DNA of 46,152 bases from Clostridia bacterium (GTDB taxonomy: Bacteria; Bacillota; Clostridia; Oscillospirales; Acutalibacteraceae). Below the pieces are notes generated by a model. That model saw only the letters and a list, made by a program, of their open reading frames with translations, was not told the origin of the DNA and did no database searches. Position numbers and translations under genes: made by a program. Positions within the stretch are counted from its first letter, which is position 1. Every line of letters starts with the position of its first letter. The stretch covers positions 1 through 46,152 of the forward strand of contig JAGAKF010000075.1 in NCBI GenBank assembly GCA_017625835.1, written 5' to 3'. This document shows positions 32,614 through 40,900 of this stretch, piece by piece.

Positions 32614-33678
32614 ATGATCGAAAAGATTAAAGAAAAAAACGTCTGGGATTACCTTAAAGAAACGAGCTTGCCGATTGCACTTTACGGTATGGGTAACGGG
32701 ACGGATATGATAATTGAAAAACTCAGCGAAATCGGTGTAACTCCTGCCGAGATTTTTGCAAGCGACGAGTTTGTGCGTGGCCATAGCTTCCGCGGTTACA
32801 AGGTCATAAAATATTCAGACGTGTGTGAAAAATATGATGATTTTGTAATAGTCGTCTGCTTTGCTATGCACGATGAAGCTATGCTTGAAAAAATCCGCAA
32901 AATGTCAGAAGAACACACTCTTTTTGCACCGAATGTGCCGATCGTTGATGACGGAATCTTTACCCGCGAATTTATCGAAGAACACGATGCGGAGTTTGAT
33001 GAGGCTTATTCATTGCTTTCAGATGAATTTTCGCGTCAGAGTTACATTGATGTTCTCAATTTCAAAGTCAGCGGTAAAGTGGAATATCTTTTTAAATGCC
33101 AGAAAAACAAGGAAGAAATTTATTCGGAGTATCTGAATCTTGGCGAAAACGAGATTTTTATGGATCTGGGTGCATATGACGGCGATACTGTAAGAGAATT
33201 CTTGCAGGCGACAGACGGAAAATATGAAAAAATAATCGCGGTCGAGGCAGATGAGAAGAATTACAGAAAGCTGACGGATAAAACGAATGGGGTCGAACGG
33301 ATTGAAACACACAACCTCGCTGCGTGGAATAAAAAAGAGACCCTTTTCTTTGAAAAGAAAAAGGGCAGAAACTCAAAGCTTTCTTCTGCAGGCAAGGTTG
33401 AGGTTCAGGCGGACAGTGTCGACAATATCCTTGACGGTAATAAAATCACTGTCCTTAAAATGGATATCGAAGGCAGCGAGGAAATGGCTCTGGAAGGTGC
33501 AAAAAATACGATTGTAAACTACAAACCAAAGCTCTATGTCTGCGCATACCACCGAAACGACGATATGTTCAGATTGCCGTTGAAAATCAACGGAATTTGC
33601 AACGGATATAAATTCTATTTCTGCCATCATCCGTATATTCCTGCGTGGGAATCTAATTTTTATTGTGTTATTGATTAA
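32614..33678 (+). CDS. FkbM-family SAM-dependent methyltransferase with N-terminal Rossmann-like domain
   Basis: A 354-residue protein. The C-terminal half is an FkbM methyltransferase: SAM motif FMDLGAYDGDTVREFL near residue 185, IAVEADEKNYRKL, and the conserved VLKMDIEGSEEMALEGA near 285, followed by KPKLYVCAYHR. Residues 1-150 form a second alpha/beta domain (LPIALYGMGNGTDMIIEKL, then GVTPAEIFASDEFVRGHSFRGYKV), a nucleotide-binding-like fold often seen in sugar or glycan enzymes. FkbM enzymes usually methylate sugars or polyketides; a role in glycan methylation is inference. GAAAGTGA precedes the ATG. Confidence 0.85.
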   Translation: MIEKIKEKNVWDYLKETSLPIALYGMGNGTDMIIEKLSEIGVTPAEIFASDEFVRGHSFRGYKVIKYSDVCEKYDDFVIVVCFAMHDEAMLEKIRKMSEEHTLFAPNVPIVDDGIFTREFIEEHDAEFDEAYSLLSDEFSRQSYIDVLNFKVSGKVEYLFKCQKNKEEIYSEYLNLGENEIFMDLGAYDGDTVREFLQATDGKYEKIIAVEADEKNYRKLTDKTNGVERIETHNLAAWNKKETLFFEKKKGRNSKLSSAGKVEVQADSVDNILDGNKITVLKMDIEGSEEMALEGAKNTIVNYKPKLYVCAYHRNDDMFRLPLKINGICNGYKFYFCHHPYIPAWESNFYCVID

Positions 33679-33699
33679 ACAGCTTGTTTGTGGTATACT
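33671..33699 (+). promoter_or_regulatory. Promoter of the CPBP-like gene
   Basis: TTGATT (33671-33676), a 17-nt spacer and TATACT (33694-33699). The -35 overlaps the end of the methyltransferase gene. Confidence 0.6.
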
Positions 33700-33733
33700 G
33701 TGAACTGCAAAAATTGGGGAAGGGGGAATACAA

Positions 33734-35173
33734 ATGAGCAATCCGAAAGGAAGAACGCTGCCAAACGCAATATCGCTGTATTTTGTTATGCTTGCTGTTT
33801 ATTGTATGGACGTGTTTTTATTTAAGTCGGATCTTACTGTACTTGGTGATGCGTTTTTTGCACGTTGTATAAGTTTTATCGTTCTGTTTTTATTTCTTCT
33901 TGCTTCAAAAGAACCGATTGAAAGTCTCGGTCTGAGCAAAAAGAAAGAAAAGTTTATCAGCGGAATGTTATACGGCTCTTTGTTCGCCCTGATTCCGCTT
34001 GCAGTCGTAACAGTGTTTGAAATTATATATTATGCCTCAACGGATTCTACTGCGCTGGAGCTTCTTTTTGAAACACCGAATATGACTTATGTCAGGTCGC
34101 AGGAAAATCTTACTCCCGTTGCAGGAGTTGCGATTTATATTTTTACGTGCTTTTTCGGAAATGCGTTCAAGGAAGTTTTCTTCCGCGGTTTTCTGCTTAA
34201 AAAGTTCAATAAGGTTACGGATTTCGCGAAAGCGAATTTTATGCAGGCTGTGCTGTATATGACGTTCATTTTGCCGTATCTTGCGAGGAATATACCCGAC
34301 CAGCTGAGCCGCGACCGCCTTACTGTACCCATGGCAATTTTTATGATTGTTTTTTATATCATTCATGAAACCTTTGCCGGTCTTAAGTGGGGATTGATGA
34401 CGAGAATATCCGGCTCAACGTATATGGCAACTGTTGACCATTTCCTTTACGTGTTCCTTTCAAACAGTATTTTCATAACAAACCGCTATGTCACGTGGTC
34501 GTTTATGATTCATATGTTAGCGATTCAGATCGTTTCGTTCTTGTTTGTGTTAGTTTATTACCGCATAGGAATGAAAAAGATCAACGAAAAGAAGGCTCGT
34601 CAGCAGGCAAAAATCGAAGCTGAGCTCAAGGAAATTGAGGAAAGAAAAAAGCAAAGAGAAGCCAGCCGTTCCGTCAAGAAAAAGATCGACAAGCTTGAAG
34701 AAATCAGTCCTGCAAATTACAAGAATATTGTTAACGAGACGGCAAAGCAAAAACGTGTTGAAAAAGACGATGCGAGCGCACTTGAAAACAAAATTATTCT
34801 TGAACAAGCGCTTAAAGAAGATGTTTCGCACAAAAATGATGAATCAGTTGATGCTATTCTCCGTAAAGCAAGCAGAGAAATGCGTATGCGAGAAAATCCG
34901 TCAGGTTCAAATGACATAACGGAAGATTTTGACAGTGACGAATTTCTTAAAGCGTATCAGCGTCAGGACGGTTCACACCACCACACGAATCATCGTCACA
35001 GCCATCATCATAGTAATGATCATCACCGCCCAGATAAAGTAAAAAAAGAAAAGGAAAAGCAGGTTATCGTAGAGAAAAAGGATCCAATGGCGAAAAAGCC
35101 AAAAAGAACCTTTGCTCAGAAAATGCAGAGTCTTGGCGGAATTGACGATTCTTCATCAAATGATCTGATATAA
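33734..35173 (+). CDS. Membrane protein with CPBP-like domain, coiled coil and His-rich tail
   Basis: A 479-residue protein. Residues 1-280 carry about eight hydrophobic segments. NAFKEVFFRGFLLKKF resembles the first motif of CPBP (Abi/Rce1) intramembrane proteases, but the usual Glu-Glu pair is Lys-Glu, and the second motif (F-x3-H) is not obvious; TVDHFLYVFLSN may be the third. It may thus be a non-catalytic relative. Residues 285-400 are highly charged coiled coil (KKINEKKARQQAKIEAELKE). A His-rich stretch follows near residues 415-435 (HHHTNHRHSHHHSNDHH), then a basic tail. The cytosolic tail could bind metal. The long tail is not usual for CPBP proteins. Confidence 0.75.
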   Translation: MSNPKGRTLPNAISLYFVMLAVYCMDVFLFKSDLTVLGDAFFARCISFIVLFLFLLASKEPIESLGLSKKKEKFISGMLYGSLFALIPLAVVTVFEIIYYASTDSTALELLFETPNMTYVRSQENLTPVAGVAIYIFTCFFGNAFKEVFFRGFLLKKFNKVTDFAKANFMQAVLYMTFILPYLARNIPDQLSRDRLTVPMAIFMIVFYIIHETFAGLKWGLMTRISGSTYMATVDHFLYVFLSNSIFITNRYVTWSFMIHMLAIQIVSFLFVLVYYRIGMKKINEKKARQQAKIEAELKEIEERKKQREASRSVKKKIDKLEEISPANYKNIVNETAKQKRVEKDDASALENKIILEQALKEDVSHKNDESVDAILRKASREMRMRENPSGSNDITEDFDSDEFLKAYQRQDGSHHHTNHRHSHHHSNDHHRPDKVKKEKEKQVIVEKKDPMAKKPKRTFAQKMQSLGGIDDSSSNDLI

Positions 35174-35204
35174 AAAAGAGGCAGTTCACTGAACTGCCTC
35201 TTTT
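35174..35204. terminator. Bidirectional terminator between the CPBP-like and zinc-ribbon genes
   Basis: A GC-rich stem (GAGGCAGTTCA 35178-35188 with its complement 35190-35200; the innermost pairs must open to form the loop), with T-runs on both strands, between convergent stops at 35173 and 35228. Confidence 0.85.
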
Positions 35205-35227
35205 GTTAGTTTAATCAAATTTTATGA

Positions 35228-35506
35228 TTATGCTTCTTCCTTCATCTTTGCAAAGCATTCGCTGCAATAAACAGGACGGTCTTCTCTCGGACGGAAGGGA
35301 ACTTTAGCAGCACCGCCGCAGTTAGCACAAGTTGCATCAAACAACTCGCGTTCGCCACGGATTGCATTCTTTCTTGCATCACGGCAGCTCTTGCAACGCT
35401 GGGGCTCGTTTACGAAACCTTTCTCAGCATAAAATTCCTGCTCGCCTGCAGAGAAAATAAATTCCTCGCCGCAATCCTTACAGATTAAAGTCTTGTCTTC
35501 GTACAT
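35228..35506 (-). CDS. Small zinc-ribbon protein
   Basis: A 92-residue protein with three Cys-x-x-Cys pairs and extra Cys: LICKDCGEEFIFSAGEQEFYAEKG, EPQRCKSCRDARK, and ATCANCGGAAKVPFRP...VYCSECF. The first part matches the small zinc-binding domain found in many bacterial proteins with a C-x-D-C-G-x-x-F start. The start at ATG 35506 has GAGG 8 nt upstream; the frame stays open for 80 codons further upstream but overlaps the sigma factor gene. It lies 94 nt after that gene. Function unknown; nucleic-acid or protein binding is likely. Confidence 0.85.
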   Translation of the reverse strand: MYEDKTLICKDCGEEFIFSAGEQEFYAEKGFVNEPQRCKSCRDARKNAIRGERELFDATCANCGGAAKVPFRPREDRPVYCSECFAKMKEEA

Positions 35507-35600
35507 AATTCTTACCTCACTAACAATATTTTTGCAACCGTTTATGTTGCAGACACCTGTGGACGGGTAATCCGTTGTGTTTTTCACAAGCGTCAAGGTA

Positions 35601-36158
35601 TCATTTTTCCTTGAGTTTTTTTCTTGCTCTTTGCAAAGCGTTGTCAACGGTTTTTTCGGTGACAGAAAGTTTTTCGGCAATAGAGTTGTAGTTATGGCCC
35701 GCAATATGAAGTCTGAGTACATCCTGTTCGAGAGAAGAAAGCTCATTGCTTATCTTTTCGCGAAGCTGACCCATTCTGTCTTGCATCTCAACCACAACCT
35801 CGGGGTTTGCCTGACCGTCGGCCAGGTCAATACTGTCAATAAGCACGTAAGAATTGAGTGGAATGTGTTTATTTCGCAGTTGATTTCTGACTGCACTCAT
35901 AATGCAGTTTGAAATACATTTAACAGAGTACGTGGTGAACTCTGCACCTACGGATGATGAATACCCGTAAACAGAACTCAGAAGACCTATCATACCTTCC
36001 TGAATAAGATCACTGTGCGTCAACGGACAACGTCCGACGTAAGACGCGGCAATTCTCTCAACAGTAGGGGCGAAAGCCCTTATAAGTTCGTTCATTGCTT
36101 CATTATCGCCGTTCCGTGCCGCGTTAAGCGTATCCTCCTTTATCGAGAATTTACTCAT
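35601..36158 (-). CDS. RNA polymerase sigma-70 family factor
   Basis: A 185-residue sigma factor with regions 2 and 4 only. Region 2 is seen in NELIRAFAPTVERIAASYVGR, THSDLIQEGMIGLLSSVYGY (core-binding and -10 recognition) and FTTYSVKCISNCIMSAVRN. Region 4 is LSSLEQDVLRLHIAGHNYNSIAEKLSVTEKTVDNALQRARKKL, a complete helix-turn-helix. The form is close to SigH-like alternative factors. No anti-sigma gene is next to it. Region 3 is missing, as in small alternative sigmas. Confidence 0.88.
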   Translation of the reverse strand: MSKFSIKEDTLNAARNGDNEAMNELIRAFAPTVERIAASYVGRCPLTHSDLIQEGMIGLLSSVYGYSSSVGAEFTTYSVKCISNCIMSAVRNQLRNKHIPLNSYVLIDSIDLADGQANPEVVVEMQDRMGQLREKISNELSSLEQDVLRLHIAGHNYNSIAEKLSVTEKTVDNALQRARKKLKEK

Positions 36159-36190
36159 ACGGACACCTCACAGGACTAAGATACATAAAT

Positions 36191-36219
36191 AATATAGCGG
36201 ATTAGAAATTTAAAGTCAA
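36191..36219 (-). promoter_or_regulatory. Promoter of the sigma factor gene
   Basis: On the minus strand TTGACT (36214-36219), a 17-nt spacer and TATATT (36191-36196), 32 nt before the start. Confidence 0.75.
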
Positions 36220-36356
36220 CCGAATTTGTTTATTTCTCCGTTTACACCAAATCAAGAAGCTGCATTTTGTGCAAATTTGCAGACGGTTTTAAACCAAATT
36301 GGGATAAAAATATATTAATTACACAAAAAAACGATTTATGTTGCGGAAATTTTTTC

Positions 36357-36385
36357 TTGAATTTAAAGTTGGATTAATGTATAAT
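36357..36385 (+). promoter_or_regulatory. Promoter of truB
   Basis: TTGAAT (36357-36362), a 17-nt spacer and a consensus TATAAT (36380-36385), 29 nt before the truB start. Confidence 0.8.
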
Positions 36386-36414
36386 GATGGCATATTTTAC
36401 AGGGAGGAAGAGCA

Positions 36415-37305
36415 ATGACAGGCTTCATTTTTCTTGACAAACCCGAGGGTATAACATCGTTTACAGCGGTTAATAAAACACGCAGACTGCTTGGGATAAA
36501 GAAGGCGGGACACACGGGAACGCTCGATCCGATGGCGACGGGAGTTTTGCCTATTATGCTTGGCGGTGCCACTCGGTTTTCCCAGTATCTTCCTGTACAC
36601 GACAAGGCGTACCGTGCAAAAATTCTGCTCGGAACGGTTACGGATACCCTGGATACAACAGGTGAGGTACTGGAAACAAAAGAAGTAAATGTGACCGATG
36701 ACGAGTTGCGTGATGCGGTTATGTCTTTTATTGGTGAAATAAAACAGCTTCCGCCTATGTATTCTGCCGTCTCAAAAGACGGAGTAAGGCTCTATAAGCT
36801 TGCGCGCCAGGGCATAGAGATCGAACGGGAAGCCAGGGATGTTACGATTCATTCGATTAAAATTGTAAGCGGACTTGAAAACAATGAATTTGTGATTGAT
36901 GTATCCTGCTCTGCCGGAACATATATACGCTCTTTAGCCGCGGACATCGGTGAAAAACTCGGTTGCGGAGCTGTCATTTCTGAATTACGACGCACTTTTG
37001 CCAATGGAATAGAAATTGAGAGGACAGTAACCTTCGAAGGAATTGAAAAAGCTGTTGCTGACGGTAAAATCGAAGAGCTTATTGCTCCTTGCGATGAGAT
37101 GTTGTCAGCTTATCCTGCGGTACAGGTAACAGAAAAACAGGCTTTGTATTTTTCTAACGGAGGCGCGTTAGATCTCAACAGGGTAAAGGATAAGCAGTCA
37201 ATCGGTATCTGTAGAGTAAAAGCACCCGACGGAAAATTAATGGGTCTTGGAAATATTGACCGGGAAGATAACGTTTTACGTGTTGAAAGAATCCTGGTTT
37301 ATTGA
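36415..37305 (+). CDS. truB: tRNA pseudouridine-55 synthase TruB
   Basis: A 296-residue enzyme that makes pseudouridine 55 in the T-loop of tRNAs. The N-terminal FIFLDKPEGITSFTAVN and the catalytic segment HTGTLDPMATGVLPI with its Asp are clear. YSAVSKDGVRLYKLARQG and CSAGTYIRSLAADIG are typical. The C-terminal domain is complete (VKAPDGKLMGLGNI). GGGAGG lies upstream of the ATG. It is transcribed alone here; in many Firmicutes it is next to rbfA and ribF. Confidence 0.96.
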   Translation: MTGFIFLDKPEGITSFTAVNKTRRLLGIKKAGHTGTLDPMATGVLPIMLGGATRFSQYLPVHDKAYRAKILLGTVTDTLDTTGEVLETKEVNVTDDELRDAVMSFIGEIKQLPPMYSAVSKDGVRLYKLARQGIEIEREARDVTIHSIKIVSGLENNEFVIDVSCSAGTYIRSLAADIGEKLGCGAVISELRRTFANGIEIERTVTFEGIEKAVADGKIEELIAPCDEMLSAYPAVQVTEKQALYFSNGGALDLNRVKDKQSIGICRVKAPDGKLMGLGNIDREDNVLRVERILVY

Positions 37306-37330
37306 CAAAAAGCATCATTTTTCGTATACA
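37302..37330 (+). promoter_or_regulatory. Promoter-like sequence overlapping the truB stop codon
   Basis: TTGACA (37302-37307), a 17-nt spacer and TATACA (37325-37330). No reading frame follows; a terminator hairpin lies about 30 nt downstream. It could drive a short RNA of about 60 nt. Confidence 0.45.
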
Positions 37331-37363
37331 TTTTATAATATATATATTAACAGCACAAAATCT

Positions 37364-37397
37364 AAACGGCATCGTGGTTATCACGGTGTCGTTTTTT
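37364..37397 (+). terminator. Intrinsic terminator after truB
   Basis: A 13-bp stem with two G-U pairs (37364-37376 with 37382-37394) and a run of six T (37392-37397). Confidence 0.85.
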
Positions 37398-37545
37398 GTA
37401 GACATAAAACACCTTTTTGTCTATTTAAAATTGCTTCCTGAAAAGCAGTTAAATGAATCATAAAAAGTCAAGCATTTCGCGTGTAAAAAAACCCTATAAA
37501 ATACTGTGAAATATGTACAAATTAAAAATATTACATTAAAATTTA
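37398..37545. other. AT-rich spacer without recognised features
   Basis: The region between the truB terminator and the next promoter is AT-rich. A short inverted repeat (AGACA...TGTCT, 37399-37424) was the only structure seen. No gene of reasonable length or coding character is present. Confidence 0.6.
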
Positions 37546-37574
37546 TTGACTTTGACCGCAGAATAGTTTATATT
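37546..37574 (+). promoter_or_regulatory. Promoter of the leader RNA and surface-protein genes
   Basis: TTGACT (37546-37551), a 17-nt spacer and TATATT (37569-37574). The transcript would start near 37581, about 320 nt before the first start codon. Confidence 0.75.
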
Positions 37575-37580
37575 TAAACT

Positions 37581-37880
37581 AACCATAAGAGTGGTGTCAT
37601 TAGGGCAAGTATGCCCTGGTGTAATTCAGTGACCGCTGAAACACCGCTTAGACAGGATGTTTGAACATCCGGCTGGTTTAATTTTGCGTCGTATTGACGT
37701 AGAAATCGCGACCATCGGCACGGGCCAGGCACGCTGCTAAGGCGGGACGGCTTAGGTGGCGGGCGGCGGTTCGGATTCTGAGGGGGTTGATTTGCTAACG
37801 TAATAATGTCGCATCAGCAGCACACGGCTGACTAAACCTGTGTGCAACAAAATTGTACTATATTTGAATAGTATAAAATT
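37581..37880 (+). ncRNA. Structured GC-rich leader or noncoding RNA upstream of the surface-protein genes
   Basis: A segment of about 300 nt with dense local pairing in an AT-rich neighbourhood. Hairpins seen: 37602-37607/37612-37617; GGTGT-AA-TTCAG closed by CTGAA-ACACC (37618-37645); GGATGT/ACATCC with a TTGA loop (37655-37670); CGTC/GACG (37687-37699); CTAAG/CTTAG (37737-37755); GCACAC/GTGTGC (37820-37845); and TACTAT/ATAGTA before the ribosome binding site. The core 37700-37790 is very rich in G and C. It contains no good reading frame. It does not fit the c-di-GMP, cobalamin, TPP, SAM or ydaO riboswitch cores I know. In size and GC-rich core it recalls the large raiA-type noncoding RNA of Clostridia, but I cannot confirm this. 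It may be a 5' leader or a separate RNA. Confidence 0.6.
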
Positions 37881-37900
37881 TTATGGAGGTGCAATCCAAA

Positions 37901-40900
37901 ATGAGTAATGCAAAAAGATTTTTGAGTGTTATTCTTGCAATCGTAATGATGTGCTCAACACTCGTAATCGGTGCAAACGCTGCATACACTGCTTATAAGG
38001 ATTCTGCTATTGTTAATCAGTACAACAAGCTTGACAAGGCAGTTCTTACAACAGAACAGTATGCATCAGCAGCAATGGATGAAGTTGACCGTATGCTCAC
38101 AAAGGAACAGCTTAAGTTCACACGTGAGGATATCATCGTTGGTGATATCGATCTTACATCCATTGACGCAGCAATGGACTCTGTTTACGCAATCGTTAAC
38201 GGTGCTCTCTTCTCATCATTGAAGGGTATGCTCGGTGACCTTCAGAACTTGAATGCTGATGCATTCGCAACTGAAGCTAAAGGCGGCGTAAGAAGAGGTA
38301 CAGCAGGTAAGACTGACGCTGACATCATTTATGCAGTTCTTCAGTTCTTGCACGACAACACAGACCTTCTCGTTTCATTCGTAGAAGGCACCCTCGACAC
38401 AGGTTCTATCCTCAGCTCAATCATCGACCTCAGTGAGTTCATGGACGTTAACAAGCTCCTCAAGGGTCTCCTTTATGAGTTTGCTTACGGCGTAGAAGGA
38501 ACAGATGCTCAGGTAGCTGCTTCTTCTGTTGACACAATGGCTCAGGACCTTATCGACAAGTATGTTGTTACAGGTTATGACGAGGAAAACGATGACGGTA
38601 CAATTGAGCACGTAGATGGTCTTGTTCCCGCTCTTGCTGGTAAGACAAACATCTCAACAGGCACAATGTACACATTCCTCGATAACGTTATTAAGGTTCT
38701 CTACAATGAGCTTCTCGTTCCTCTTATGAACGGTGACCTTAAAAACACAATCAAGAGATTCTGTGGCGTTACTTACATCGATAATGGTGACGGTACATAC
38801 ACAGAAGATCGTTCAGCACTCAACGAGTACGCTGACCTTCTTAACATTGATTATGAAGTTCCTGTTTATGAATTCACAAGCGAAACATTCATCTCTCAGG
38901 GCAACAACATCATCAAGTCAATCCTTGATCAGCTCGTTAAGCCTGAAGTTATCGTATGGCAGGCTGGCGGCAAGGAAGCTTTCAAGCCGAACCTTGTAAG
39001 AGTTGCTAAGGAACTCCTTGAAAACGCAGGTGACGAACTCTTCGCAGATTACGTTGAGCTTGCTACTCCCGAAGAGCTTGAAGCTATGACAGACGTTGAA
39101 CTTGTTGTTTACGCAGTTCGCGCTATCGTTAACAGCTCAGCTTTCGGTATGTATATTCCTGAAACAGATACAATCCGTGAGTTTGCATTTATCGCTCTCA
39201 AGCAGATTCTTGCAACAGACGTTCCGGCTCTCGACTTCTCAAATCTTGATCCGAACAGCACAGATTCTCTCGTTATCATGGGTATCAACTATGCTATCCA
39301 TGCTGTAAGCGCAGAGCTTGACCTTGGCCTTGAGTTTGTTGACTCAATGGAAGGCGTTGACGCTCAGCTTAAGAAAGCAGCTGACTACGCAGTAGAAAAT
39401 TACGGTGGTCTCCTCAACGGTATCACATTCGAAGACGGTGCTTCAGGTTGGGATACAATCGACACAGTTATCTTCTCAATCATTCCTGAAAGCTGGCTTC
39501 CGACATCAGCTAACGGCAGCTTGAAGAACTTCATCTTCACTCTCGTTAACACAATCGCTGATCTCGAAATCGAAAACCTCTTCTCATTGTTTGAGTACCG
39601 TTCAGATTCAGAGCTTCAGAAGACTCCGAAGCAGGTTCTCATCAACCTTGTATCTCGCGTTATTAACATCATCTTCCCGGGTGCTTTTAAGGCAAGTACA
39701 ACAATCGACGGCCTTGTAACAAACGCTGCTCTCGCAGGTACAGTAAGAGCTATCTTCGATGCTCTCTGGAACTACAGAAAGAACCTTGTTAAGGCTATCC
39801 TCCCGACACTTTGCGGTATCCTTGATCTTACAAACGATCAGGAATTCGAATTCCCTGAACTTACTTGGGACCCGACAGACGCAAACGTTGACGGTAACTC
39901 AATCAGAACTGCTGGTTCAGTTGCTATCAAGCTTATGGTTCGTAACGGATCAACAGGTATCAACACTGGTTATACAGATACTAACGGTGTATTCCACCAG
40001 GATCAGCTCTATACATATGACATCCAGTCAGTTACAACAAACGTTTCAGGTATGAACGTAACATATCCTGATACAATCGCCGGTGGTCAGACAGTTGAAA
40101 TGGCATTCACAGGTGCTGTTAAGGCTTCAACACCGTTCGTTGTTACAATGACATACGACGTTCTTACTGAGGACGGTTCAACTCTTACAGAGGAACCCAT
40201 CACTGAGACAATGTATTCATACATCGCTTACAACGAGCAGCCCGACGACCAGACAAAGCTTACATCAACAACAGTTGGTAACTTCTCAATCATCGACGGT
40301 CCTCGTTACCTCTATGCAACAGGCATGGGCGATCTCGAAGACATCACAATCACAATCCAGAACGACAATGCTTCAGAAGCAACAGCTGTTCCTTACTACA
40401 CACAGCAGAAATCAACTGCTAACAGACTCCTCGGTGCAGCTTCAGATACAGACGTTTATCTCCAGCTCCTCACAGATGAGACAAAGATTATGCAGAAGGT
40501 TGAAGATACAGCAGGTATCGCAAACATGAAGATGTTTGAAACAACAGAAGCATACAACGCTCTTACAGGCGAAGAAAAAGACGCTGTTTGGGATCAGATC
40601 GTTACTTACGGTACAGTTACTAACCCGAACACAGGTGCTGTAACTCGTTACCCGAGAATTCAGCTTACACTTGGTGCTACAATCAACGGCTCAACAAAGG
40701 TTCAGAACACTGGTGTTCTCGTATACTGCTACAAGGATTACGGCCTTCCCGGAATGCTTGAAGACGAAATGGGCAAGCACCGTCAGCAGTCAGCTTATGC
40801 TACAGCTGCTTCAACAGTATTTGAAGGTTCAACAGTTTGGGAAGCATACACACAGGCTATGGAAGCTGCTTCAAAGGCTGTTTACAGCTGCTTCCGTAAC

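Noticed and set aside
35507-35746. An N-terminal extension of the zinc-ribbon protein
   Set aside because: It overlaps the sigma factor gene, and ATG 35506 has a clear GAGG in front.
37581-37880. A c-di-GMP, cobalamin, TPP, SAM or ydaO-type riboswitch in the leader
   Set aside because: None of the conserved core strings of those classes that I know is present in order. The identity of the RNA stays open.
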